Part shown: positions 9,040 to 16,996 of the stretch, in pieces
Layout of the letters: every line of letters starts with the position of its first letter
Numbering within the stretch: the first letter of the stretch is position 1
Position numbers and translations under genes: made by a program
From: Anaerotruncus sp. MC2020
GTDB taxonomy: Bacteria > Bacillota > Clostridia > Oscillospirales > Ruminococcaceae
Reading direction: 5' to 3'
DNA length: 64,000 nt
Assembly: GCA_000701945.1 (NCBI GenBank)
Contig: JNKE01000016.1
Location: 186,001-250,000, forward strand
The notes under the pieces: generated by a model
Seen by the model: only the letters and a program-made list of their open reading frames with translations
Told to the model about the DNA's origin: nothing
The model's database searches: none

Positions 9040-11046
9040 TTATGTCCGTCTGAACTGGTGGTCGATGTTATATTTTGTCATGGTGAACATCACGGGGCGT
9101 CCGTGCGGACAATGCCTGATGTTCTCGTTGTAGCAGACCTGCTCCGCGAGCGACTGAAGCTCCTCGGGGGAGTTCTTGTCATTCGCCTTAATCGCCGATT
9201 TGCAGGCAACTGTGTGGAGCATATCGTCGAGCAGTCCCGACTGCGGGTCAGCCTTGTGCATACGCAGATTGTTCGCGACCTCGCAGATTATGTCCTCAAT
9301 GTCCGCCTCCATGATGAACGTGGGGACAGCCGTCGCGACTATGCACGGTCTCTGCGTGAAATCGAACGTGAAGCCGAGGTCTGCAAGAAGCTCCTGCTCG
9401 CTCTCCATTGCGTCTATCTCCTCCGCCGTGAGCAGTACCTTTATCCCCGTAAGGAGGGTCTGGCTGAACTGGCGGCAGTTGCGGCTTCTCAGGCGCTCGA
9501 AGATGATGCGCTCGTGAGCCGCGTGCTTGTCAATCATAATCATTTTGCCCGCGCTCTCGCAGATGACGTAGAGTCCGAACGCCTCGCCGATAACGCGGAT
9601 ATTCGGGAACTCCTCATGCAGAGCGTCAACGGGCTCGGGCTTTTGCTCCTGTACGGGAGCAGAAGGCTTCGCGAACGAGCTCGCATTGATGTAGGTGAAG
9701 CCCTCTATCGAAGCCGCAGGAGCAGTCTCGGGCTCGGGCTCGGGAGCTTCAATAGGCTTAGCTTCGGGGACTATCGGCTTCGGCTCGGATTTCGCCGCCG
9801 TCACGCCGCTCTCGCCGAAGTGCTCGAACGGGCGTATGCCGACTACCTCAGCCTCGTCACGCTCGACCTTCACAGGCGGCGTATATGCGGGCTTTTCGGG
9901 CGCTGTCACAGGCTTCGGAGCGGCAAGCTCCTGCTCCTTTTTCGCTATCTGCTCCACGGGAGTGAACATCATGTCCATTTCCTGCTGGACGGGCGGCTCC
10001 TCGGGAGGCGGCGCAGTCCAGTCAGTGCGCGGCTTGAGCTCGAATTCGTATATCAGTCCGTCGTTCATGAGGGCGTTTTTCACGCCGAAGTATATCGCGT
10101 CGGAGACGCTCCGCTCGTCGGTGAAGCGCACCTCCGCCTTTGCGGGGTGGATATTGACGTCCATCGCGGACGGCGCGAGGTCTATCATCATCACGCAGGC
10201 GGGGAACTTTCCTGTCATTATCATATTCGAGTAGGCGTTTTCGAGTGCCGCCGAGCAAAGCCGCGAGCGTACATACCTGCCATTCACGAAGAAGTTCTGC
10301 AATGCCCTGTTATTACGGGAATAGAGCGGCTTTATCACGTAGCCGCTGACGTGAATGCCATGGTATTCGTAGTCACAGGGAATGAGGTCGCGGGCAAAAT
10401 CGCGCCCATAGACCGCATAAACCGCCGAAAACAGTTCGCCGTCGCCTGCGGAGTTGAACTCCATGCGGTTGTCGCGTATGAGCTTGAACGCGACGGACGG
10501 GTGCGACAGTGTGATTTTTTGCATTATATTGCTTATCGCGTTAGCCTCGGTGACGTCCTTCTTCATGAACTTTGCTCTTGCGGGGACGTTGTAGAAGAGG
10601 TCGCGGATAATAATGGTCGTGCCGTCGGGACAGCCGCTCTTTTCGTGCGACTGCTCCACGCTTCCTTCAATCGTGTACAGCGTGCCGTACTCGTCCTCGC
10701 GGCGCTTTGTCATGACCTCCACCCTCGCGACTGCCGACACGGAGGCGAGAGCCTCTCCGCGGAAGCCGAGGGTGCGGATATCGTCAAGGTCATTTTTTGT
10801 AACTATCTTGCTGGTAGCGTGTCGGAGAAAAGCCGTCGGCACGTCCTCGAACGCCATGCCGCATCCGTCGTCAGTGACGCGCATATACGTAGTGCCGCCG
10901 TTCTTTATCTCGACGGTGATATGGCTCGCGCCCGAGTCTATGGAGTTCTCCACGAGCTCCTTTATTACGGAGGCGGGGCGCTCTATGACCTCGCCTGCGG
11001 CTATGAGCTCGGATATCTCCTTGCTCAGTACATTTATATGCGGCAT
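9040..11046 (-). CDS. mutL: DNA mismatch repair endonuclease MutL
   Basis: GHKL ATPase that links MutS mismatch recognition to strand incision. The N-terminal ATPase motifs are GEVIERPASVIKELVENSIDSGA, DDGCGM and GFRGEALASV. A Pro/Glu/Ala-rich linker (about residues 340-470) joins the C-terminal domain, which contains DKHAAHERIIFE. This matches the DQHA(X)2E(X)4E metal-binding nuclease motif of non-methyl-directed MutL, with Lys for Gln. ACKSAIKAND and CPHGRPVMF complete the site. The 668 residues are normal. mutS lies 112 bases upstream, with a palindromic repeat between. Confidence 0.97.
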   Translation of the reverse strand: MPHINVLSKEISELIAAGEVIERPASVIKELVENSIDSGASHITVEIKNGGTTYMRVTDDGCGMAFEDVPTAFLRHATSKIVTKNDLDDIRTLGFRGEALASVSAVARVEVMTKRREDEYGTLYTIEGSVEQSHEKSGCPDGTTIIIRDLFYNVPARAKFMKKDVTEANAISNIMQKITLSHPSVAFKLIRDNRMEFNSAGDGELFSAVYAVYGRDFARDLIPCDYEYHGIHVSGYVIKPLYSRNNRALQNFFVNGRYVRSRLCSAALENAYSNMIMTGKFPACVMMIDLAPSAMDVNIHPAKAEVRFTDERSVSDAIYFGVKNALMNDGLIYEFELKPRTDWTAPPPEEPPVQQEMDMMFTPVEQIAKKEQELAAPKPVTAPEKPAYTPPVKVERDEAEVVGIRPFEHFGESGVTAAKSEPKPIVPEAKPIEAPEPEPETAPAASIEGFTYINASSFAKPSAPVQEQKPEPVDALHEEFPNIRVIGEAFGLYVICESAGKMIMIDKHAAHERIIFERLRSRNCRQFSQTLLTGIKVLLTAEEIDAMESEQELLADLGFTFDFTQRPCIVATAVPTFIMEADIEDIICEVANNLRMHKADPQSGLLDDMLHTVACKSAIKANDKNSPEELQSLAEQVCYNENIRHCPHGRPVMFTMTKYNIDHQFRRT

Positions 11047-11073
11047 TGCCTTCTCCTTTCAATCAGCAGCAAT

Positions 11074-11148
11074 TGTAGGGGCGGATACTATCCGCCCGAA
11101 ATCTGGTCTATGCATATGACGTGGGCGGATGATATCCGCCCCTACTGT
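11074..11148. repeat. GTAGGGGCG inverted-repeat element between mutS and mutL
   Basis: Outer arms TGTAGGGGCGGATA (11074) and TATCCGCCCCTAC (about 11133-11146) are inverted copies. Each half also folds on itself (GGGCGGATACTATCCGCCC and GGGCGGATGATATCCGCCC). The about 75-base element fills the mutS-mutL gap and would form a stable hairpin in the transcript. Confidence 0.8.
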
Positions 11149-11158
11149 CAGCCATTAG

Positions 11159-13777
11159 CTAACGGCTTATAACATCGAGCATATCCGCGAGCAGACTGCG
11201 GCACTCCGCGTCGCTGAGCTCGTCGATGTTCGTGCGCTCGAGCATATCCAGCGCCGCCTCGCGTCCGAGACTGCCGAAGCTGATCTGTCCGCCGTCATCG
11301 CGGACTGCTGTACGCTCCGAGGCGTGCGAGCGCTCCATTTCCTCGAGCAGCTCCTTCGCCCTCGTGACCACCTTGCTCGGCAGTCCCGCCAGCTTAGCGA
11401 CGTCTACGCCGTAGCTCTCGTCGACTCCGCCGCGCACTATCTTGCGGAGGAAGCGTATCGTGCCGCCGTGCTTGTTGACGGCTATGCTGTAGTTCTTCAC
11501 GCCCTCGAGCTCGTCCTCGAGCCCGATTAGCTCGTGATAATGGGTCGCGAACAGGGTCTTGCAGCCCAGCTTCTTCGACGTGCAGATGTGCTCCGCGACC
11601 GCGCGCGCTATGCTCACGCCGTCGAATGTGGAGGTGCCGCGTCCGACCTCGTCGAGGATAACGAGGCTGTCGGGGGTGGCATTCCGCAGTATATCGGACA
11701 CCTCGCTCATCTCGACCATGAACGTGGACTGTCCCGCGGTGAGGTCGTCGGAGGCTCCCACGCGGGTGAATATCTTGTCAACGACCGATATCTTTGCGGA
11801 GTCCGCGGGCACGAAGCTGCCAATCTGCGCCATTAATACTATGAGCGCGACCTGACGCATATACGTCGATTTACCCGACATATTCGGTCCCGTGATTATC
11901 TCCATGCGGTCGGCTTTCTTATCGATGTAGGCGTCGTTCGGCACGAACATCTCGTCCTCAAGCATCAGCTCCACGACGGGGTGACGTCCCGCCTTGATGT
12001 CGATAGCGCCGTCTATCGCGATATCGGGCTTCACGTAGTTGTTGCGCAGGGCTGTGTCCGCGAACGAGCAGAGCACGTCGACCGCCGCGACTGCCGAAGC
12101 TGTCTTCTGCACGGGCTCGAGCCGCGTCGCGAGGAAGTCACGTACCTCCGCGAAGATGTCTGCCTCGAGCTGGAGCGCCTTGTCCTTGGCGCCTAAAATG
12201 GAGTTTTCGGCGTTTTTGAGCTCCTCGGTGATGAAGCGCTCGGCGTTTGCGAGGGTCTGCTTTCGTATCCAGCCCTCGGGAATGAGGTCGTAGTACGAGC
12301 GCGTTACCTCGAGGTAGTAGCCGAACACGCGGTTATAGCCTATCTTCAGGCTCTTAATGCCCGTCTCGTCCTTCTCGCGCTGCTCTATCTCGGCGATGAT
12401 GTCCTTGCCGTGGTTCATTATGTGACGGAGCGAGTCGAGCTCCTCGTTGAAGCCGTCCTTTATCACGCCGCCGTCCTTGACGGAAATGGGCGGCTCCTCC
12501 ATTATCGCATTCTCGACGAGCTTCACTATCTCGTCGAGCGTGGATATCTCGGAATCAAGCCTTGCGAGCAGCTTCGAGCCGCCAAGCTGCGCGAGCTCCT
12601 TTTTCAGCGCGGGGAGCTGCATCGCCGTTGCGGAGAGCGAGCGCAGGTCGCGCGGGGTAGCCGACTTGTACATCACCTTCGTCATCAGGCGCTCGAGGTC
12701 GTACACGCGCTCGAGCAGAGCCTGCATATCCGCGAGCGAGACGCTCCTGCGGTAGAGTGCCTCCACTGCGTCGAGGCGCTCGATTATGCGGGCGGGACTT
12801 TTCAGCGGCTGCTCTATCCAGCTGCGCAGCATACGCCTTCCCATGGAGGTCTTGGTCTGGTCGAGCACCCACATCAGCGAGCCCTTTTTCTCCTTGCTGC
12901 GCATGGTCTCGGTCAGCTCGAGGTTGCGGCGCGCGTTGAGGTCGAGCCCCATGTAGGCGTCGCCCTGCATGAGCTGTATCGAAGTGAAGCGCGAAACGGT
13001 GGTCTTCTGCGTCTCGCGGATGTAGTCGAAAAGTCCGCACACCGCATAGCAGTCCGCGCCGTCCTCGGATATGCCGAGCTCGGGCATGGACTTGACATTG
13101 AACACCTGCTTCACGTAGTCTATCCTGTCGGGAGTCTTGAAGCAGACCGTGTCGCGCAGTGTCACCGCGCATTCGAGCCTTATCTTCACGAATTCCGCGA
13201 CCGTCTTCATCGAGAGGAAGTTCTCGGGGAATATCATCTCCGCGGGCTTGCAGCGCGAAAGCTCGTTTATCACGTCCGCTTCCATGTCCTTGCCCTCAAA
13301 CACGCACAGCGAAGCCTCTCCCGTCGATATATCAGCAGATGCGACGCCGCAGGTCTTGTTCTCGGCATCGTAGTAGACGCTGCACAGGTAGTTGTTCGTG
13401 CCGTCGTCGAGCATTCCCGACTCGGTCAGCGTTCCAGGCGTAACTACGCGGATAACGTCGCGGACAACTATGCCCTTCGTCTCGGCGGGGTCGGTGAGCT
13501 GCTCGCAGACCGCCACCTTGAAGCCCATGTCTATGAGCCGCTTTATGTACATATCGGCAGCGTGATAAGGGACACCGCACATGGGAGCGCGCTCCTCGAG
13601 ACCGCAGTCCCTGCCCGTGAGGGTCAGCTCGAGCGCCTTCGAGACGGTGATAGCGTCGTCGAAGAACATCTCGTAGAAGTCGCCGAGCCTGAAAAACAGC
13701 ACGCAGTCGGCGTACTTGTCCTTGACCTCGAAATATTGCTGCATCATCGGCGATATCTTGCTTCTGTCGATATCCAT
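11159..13777 (-). CDS. mutS: DNA mismatch repair protein MutS
   Basis: Mismatch-sensing ATPase of 872 residues, full length for the MutS1 family. The N-terminal mismatch-binding domain has MMQQYFEVKDKYADCVLFFRLGDFYEMF with the conserved Phe-x-Glu. The C-terminal ATPase has Walker A GPNMSGKSTYMRQ, GASDDLTAGQSTFMVEM, Walker B VILDEVGRGTSTFDG and the His motif FATHYHEL. The ATG at 13777 has AAGGAG nine bases upstream. It pairs functionally with mutL directly downstream. Confidence 0.98.
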   Translation of the reverse strand: MDIDRSKISPMMQQYFEVKDKYADCVLFFRLGDFYEMFFDDAITVSKALELTLTGRDCGLEERAPMCGVPYHAADMYIKRLIDMGFKVAVCEQLTDPAETKGIVVRDVIRVVTPGTLTESGMLDDGTNNYLCSVYYDAENKTCGVASADISTGEASLCVFEGKDMEADVINELSRCKPAEMIFPENFLSMKTVAEFVKIRLECAVTLRDTVCFKTPDRIDYVKQVFNVKSMPELGISEDGADCYAVCGLFDYIRETQKTTVSRFTSIQLMQGDAYMGLDLNARRNLELTETMRSKEKKGSLMWVLDQTKTSMGRRMLRSWIEQPLKSPARIIERLDAVEALYRRSVSLADMQALLERVYDLERLMTKVMYKSATPRDLRSLSATAMQLPALKKELAQLGGSKLLARLDSEISTLDEIVKLVENAIMEEPPISVKDGGVIKDGFNEELDSLRHIMNHGKDIIAEIEQREKDETGIKSLKIGYNRVFGYYLEVTRSYYDLIPEGWIRKQTLANAERFITEELKNAENSILGAKDKALQLEADIFAEVRDFLATRLEPVQKTASAVAAVDVLCSFADTALRNNYVKPDIAIDGAIDIKAGRHPVVELMLEDEMFVPNDAYIDKKADRMEIITGPNMSGKSTYMRQVALIVLMAQIGSFVPADSAKISVVDKIFTRVGASDDLTAGQSTFMVEMSEVSDILRNATPDSLVILDEVGRGTSTFDGVSIARAVAEHICTSKKLGCKTLFATHYHELIGLEDELEGVKNYSIAVNKHGGTIRFLRKIVRGGVDESYGVDVAKLAGLPSKVVTRAKELLEEMERSHASERTAVRDDGGQISFGSLGREAALDMLERTNIDELSDAECRSLLADMLDVISR

Positions 13778-13823
13778 TATCTTTTCTCCTTATCGTGGAT
13801 TATTCGTTGTTTTTTGTGGGAAG

Positions 13824-13990
13824 CTGTCCCACACCCTGCCAAAGGTTCTGCCTCTGGACTCCGCAAGGGCTCTGCCCTTGACCCGCTGGGACTCTGTCCC
13901 ACACCCTGCCAAAGGCTCTGCCTCTGGACTCCGCAAGGGCTCTGCCCTTGACCCGCTGGGACTCTGTCCCAGACCCTGCCAAAGGGCATA
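13824..13990. repeat. 70-base tandem repeat, two and a third copies
   Basis: The unit begins CTGTCCCACACCCTGCCAAA and recurs exactly every 70 bases: 13824-13893, 13894-13963 and a partial third copy from 13964. Copies differ at a few positions (GGTTCTG/GGCTCTG, CACACC/CAGACC). The unit length is not a multiple of three, both strands give mutually exclusive short frames, and no ribosome site is present, so it is non-coding. A single degenerate copy lies at 29217-29268. Each unit holds small palindromes such as AAGGGCTCTGCCCTT. Confidence 0.85.
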
Positions 13991-14015
13991 GCCCTTTGGA
14001 ATCCAATTTCGTTGC

Positions 14016-14138
14016 CGCTCGCAAGCTCGCTCACTCTGTACAAAAGACTCAGTCTGCTTTCGGCTGGTGACACTTCTTATTTGGTAAGACCCGCGGGGAC
14101 AAACCCACGCTCTGCACAGGTAAGCGAGCTTGCAAGCG
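14016..14138. repeat. Imperfect inverted repeat downstream of the ylbF-like gene
   Basis: CGCTCGCAAGCTCGCT (14016-14031) is the near-complement of AGCGAGCTTGCAAGCG (14123-14138). They enclose about 90 bases with no coding potential (AAGACTCAGTCTGCTTTCGG..GCGGGGACAAACCC). Together with the 70-base tandem array it fills the gap between mutS and the YlbF-family gene. Confidence 0.65.
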
Positions 14139-14163
14139 TCCGCGCGAACTGCGCTCCGGTCGC

Positions 14164-14568
14164 TTACCGGCAGCCGCCACAGGTCGCGCAGCTGCCTGTA
14201 CAGCCAGTTGAAGGCTCGCAGGTGGCAGGGTCTTCGCCGTTCGCGGACATGGTGATTATCTCCTGTATGTTGCCGACAAGCTGCTCCAGCGACTTCTGTG
14301 CCGCCGCGAACACTATCATGTTCTTGTTCGACATTATCTTGTTGTACGTCGCCTTGATGTTATCGTCGAGCTCCTTTATCTTGTCAGTGTCCTTGTTCTC
14401 CTTTGTCATCTCCATGCTGAGGTCGTAGCGCATCTTCTCGAAGCTGTCTATCTGCTCCTGAAGCGCCTTGTCCTCGTCGTTTGCCTGCTTCGCAAGCATA
14501 TACGCGATGTATCTGTCGTCTGTCTGGAGAGCCTTTCCGAGCTCCCTTGTCATTTCAATAATATCCAT
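14164..14568 (-). CDS. YlbF/YmcA-family regulator with Cys-rich tail
   Basis: A 134-residue helical protein of the YlbF/YmcA family. In Bacillus these form a complex with YaaT that influences RNase Y, competence and biofilm. Residues 1-110 form the expected helical hairpins (MTRELGKALQTDDRYIAY... LEQLVGNIQEIITMS). The C-terminus carries five cysteines in 17 residues (Cys117, 123, 127, 130, 133, in GCTGSCATCGGCR), suitable for metal or Fe-S binding. It sits between the miaB/lipoprotein pair and mutS on the same strand. Confidence 0.8.
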   Translation of the reverse strand: MDIIEMTRELGKALQTDDRYIAYMLAKQANDEDKALQEQIDSFEKMRYDLSMEMTKENKDTDKIKELDDNIKATYNKIMSNKNMIVFAAAQKSLEQLVGNIQEIITMSANGEDPATCEPSTGCTGSCATCGGCR

Positions 14569-14587
14569 TTCTTTCTCCTTTTGTTTT

Positions 14588-15415
14588 TTATCTCAGCCAG
14601 CCGTTATCATAGTTGAAATCGAGGACAAGTCCGTCCTGCTCCTCTGCCTCGCTGTATGCGTAGTTGTAATACGACTTCGGCTTGCTGTCCTTATCCATAT
14701 TATATGCGCTGATGTAGAATATACGCCATATTTCGTTATCCCACTCTACATCCTCATAGTCCTCGTCAGCTTTGAGCTCATGCTCCAAGTTCTTGCGCTC
14801 ACTGAGGGTGAAGTCGTCGTTCATAGTGAACCAGCGTATGGTCATGCTGCCCATGTGTCCCTGCACGAGAACAAAGGCGCGGTTTGCGGGATCTTCGGAA
14901 TCGTCCTCGGCAAATACGGCATGACTTCCTCCGACCTCGCCGACCTTTTTCAGCTTGGCGTCGAGGTCTACCGTGTAGACCGTCACCATCATATCAGCCT
15001 CGCACGTGCCGTGATTGAAAATCAGCTCGGGAATCTTGTCATTGTCGATGTCATAAAGCGCGTAGTCTATCATGACCGTACCGTCGTTGGCATTGTATGT
15101 TTCGTCCCACACGCGCTGTACCTCTGCCTTGTAGAGCTCCTCGTAGCTGTCGAGCCTGTCGGTGAATGTCGCTGTGCCGCCCGCAGCTTTGGTAGTAGTC
15201 GCAGAAGTTGTCGTTGTAGCGGCTGTGGTGGTCGCCTTTGTAGTTGTAGCCCTTGTAGTCGTTGCAATCGTGGTGGTCGTCTCGGGCTCTGTCGTCGCCT
15301 CCGCCGTGGGGACGCGGACAGGGTCAGGCTTGCTTATCTCCTCGTTCGGCTCGTCAACTCCGCAGCCCGCGAGAAGTATCGCCGTCAAACATGAAAGTGC
15401 CAAAAACTTTTTCAT
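14588..15415 (-). CDS. Secreted lipoprotein with Thr-rich linker, unknown function
   Basis: A 275-residue prolipoprotein. The signal peptide ends in the lipobox LLAGC (Cys18). A Thr/Ala-rich linker (residues 36-80) leads to a C-terminal domain starting FTDRLDSYEELY and containing YALYDIDNDKIPELIFNHG, an FG-GAP/EF-like calcium-type loop seen in many ruminococcal secreted proteins. The start has TAGGAGG upstream. It is 15 bases from the miaB stop and may share its transcript. The function is not recognised. Confidence 0.65.
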   Translation of the reverse strand: MKKFLALSCLTAILLAGCGVDEPNEEISKPDPVRVPTAEATTEPETTTTIATTTRATTTKATTTAATTTTSATTTKAAGGTATFTDRLDSYEELYKAEVQRVWDETYNANDGTVMIDYALYDIDNDKIPELIFNHGTCEADMMVTVYTVDLDAKLKKVGEVGGSHAVFAEDDSEDPANRAFVLVQGHMGSMTIRWFTMNDDFTLSERKNLEHELKADEDYEDVEWDNEIWRIFYISAYNMDKDSKPKSYYNYAYSEAEEQDGLVLDFNYDNGWLR

Positions 15416-15430
15416 AGCTATTCCTCCTGC

Positions 15431-16804
15431 TTATTTCTGTATCCGTCTGCCTATGACTGCCCAGTTCATCGCCTCGGTCACCTCGACCTCCACGAACTGC
15501 CCTATCAGCGAGCTGTCGCCCTCGAATTCAACGATGATGAACTCGCTGCTCTTGCCCGTGACATAGCCCTCGCGCTTCTTCGAGACGTCGTCCGCGAGCA
15601 CGCGCATACGTCTGCCGATGAAGCGCTTGTAGTGCTCTGTCGATATGCCGCGCTGTACCTCGAGAAGACGGCGCATCCGCTGTCCCTTTTCCTCCTCGGA
15701 AATACCGTCGGGCATTTCCGCTGCCTTCGTGCCCGTGCGCTTCGAGTAGATGAACGAGTAGATGTTGTCGTACCTCACTCTTTCCATTATAGCAAGAGTT
15801 GCCTCGAAATCCTCGTTTGTTTCATCAGGGAAACCGACTATTATATCCGTCGTCAGCGAGAAGTCGGGGTCGCGGCTGTATATGTCGTCCACTATCGAGA
15901 GGTACTTCTCCGCTGTGTATCGCCTGTTCATGCGGCGCAGTATCTCGTCGCTGCCGCTCTGCACGGGCAGGTGCAGGTGCTTCGCGACCTTCTCGCAGTC
16001 GAATATCGCGTCTATCAGCTCGGTCGAGGCATCCTTCGGGTGCGAAGACATGAAGCGTATCCAGAAGTCGCCCTCTATCGCGTTCAGCCTCCGCAAAAGC
16101 TGCGGGAAGCTCATCTCGCCGCCGAGGTCGTTCCCGTAGGAATTGACGTTCTGCCCGAGCAGCATTATCTCCTTGTAGCCGTCCCGCACAAGCCCCTCCA
16201 CCTCCGAGATGATGTCCTCGGGACGGCGGCTGCGCTCTCTGCCGCGCACGTACGGCACGATGCAGTAGGTGCAGAAGTTGTTGCAGCCGAACATTATCGG
16301 CACGCTCGCTTTGAAGCTGCTCTCGCGCACCTGCTCGACCTCAGCCGAGAAGTCGTCGTACTCGGCGATATCCGCCGAGAATCGCGCTCCGTTGAGGCAG
16401 TCCAGCAGCAGCCTCGGCAGCCCGTTTATCGCGGACGTTCCGAGCACGAAGTCCACCTGCGGGTATGATTTCTTTATCTTCTCCGCGACATGGCTCTGCG
16501 CCGTCATGCAGCCCGCTATGCCGATAATGAGCGAGGGTTTGAGCTCCTTCAGCTTCTTCATGCTGCCCACTATGCCGAATACCCTGTCCTCCGCGTTCTC
16601 GCGGACGGCGCAGGTGTTGAGTATGATAAGGTCGGCTGCGGATTCGTCCTCCGTGAAGCCGTAGCCCATTTTTTTCAGCAGTCCCTTCAGCTTCTCGCCG
16701 TCGGAGACGTTCAGCTGGCAGCCGAAGCTCCGCACGTAGGCGAGGTGTGGTCTGTCACCGAGAAGGCGCTTTATTTCGCCGATTATTACGGTGTTGTCGT
16801 CCAT
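15431..16804 (-). CDS. miaB: tRNA-2-methylthio-N6-dimethylallyladenosine synthase
   Basis: Radical-SAM methylthiotransferase acting on the i6A37 made by MiaA. The N-terminal UPF0004 domain has FGCQLNVSDGEKLKG, NTCAVRENAEDRVFG and GIAGCMTAQ, giving the auxiliary-cluster cysteines. The radical SAM motif is GCNNFCTYCIVPYVRGRERSR. The C-terminal TRAM domain ends IGRRIQK. Length 457 is typical. GGAGG precedes the ATG at 16804. Confidence 0.97.
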   Translation of the reverse strand: MDDNTVIIGEIKRLLGDRPHLAYVRSFGCQLNVSDGEKLKGLLKKMGYGFTEDESAADLIILNTCAVRENAEDRVFGIVGSMKKLKELKPSLIIGIAGCMTAQSHVAEKIKKSYPQVDFVLGTSAINGLPRLLLDCLNGARFSADIAEYDDFSAEVEQVRESSFKASVPIMFGCNNFCTYCIVPYVRGRERSRRPEDIISEVEGLVRDGYKEIMLLGQNVNSYGNDLGGEMSFPQLLRRLNAIEGDFWIRFMSSHPKDASTELIDAIFDCEKVAKHLHLPVQSGSDEILRRMNRRYTAEKYLSIVDDIYSRDPDFSLTTDIIVGFPDETNEDFEATLAIMERVRYDNIYSFIYSKRTGTKAAEMPDGISEEEKGQRMRRLLEVQRGISTEHYKRFIGRRMRVLADDVSKKREGYVTGKSSEFIIVEFEGDSSLIGQFVEVEVTEAMNWAVIGRRIQK

Positions 16805-16898
16805 TTTAGCATTCCTCCCCGAACATTTTCCGCCAATATATCATTATAACATAAGATGTGTATTCTTGCAAGCGGCGAAATGTACAAATTTGTTTTTG

Positions 16899-16962
16899 CA
16901 GGGGCGAGTTCCGCTCGCCCCGCCAATACTGCATTTTTCGGGCGCATGGAGTGCGCGGCAGC
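16899..16962. repeat. GGGGCGAG palindrome upstream of miaB
   Basis: GGGGCGAGTTCCGCTCGCCCC (one 8-base stem) followed by CGGGCGCATGGAGTGCGC. It is another member of the GC-rich palindrome family found at 8597, 11074, 35279, 39807 and 45640. Confidence 0.55.
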
Positions 16963-16966
16963 AAAA

Positions 16967-16990
16967 AAAGAGCACCCGCAGGTGCTCTTT
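16967..16990 (-). terminator. Rho-independent terminator of the GH26 gene
   Basis: Ten-base perfect stem AAAGAGCACC/GGTGCTCTTT with loop CGCA, six bases beyond the GH26 stop codon. It is followed on the minus strand by a run of seven T. This ends the mannanase transcript before miaB. Confidence 0.9.
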
Positions 16991-16996
16991 TATCGC

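Noticed and set aside
9013-11172. 719-codon open frame on the plus strand opposite mutL
   Set aside because: Mirror of mutL. It is His/Arg/Leu-rich with no family motif or ribosome site. The GC-rich codons of mutL keep the opposite strand open.
13824-13990. CRISPR array
   Set aside because: The 70-base units abut without unique spacers, and no cas gene is near.
13777-14073. 98-codon minus-strand frame through the tandem repeat
   Set aside because: The repeat unit is 70 bases, so successive copies are read in different frames. No ribosome site and no conserved product.
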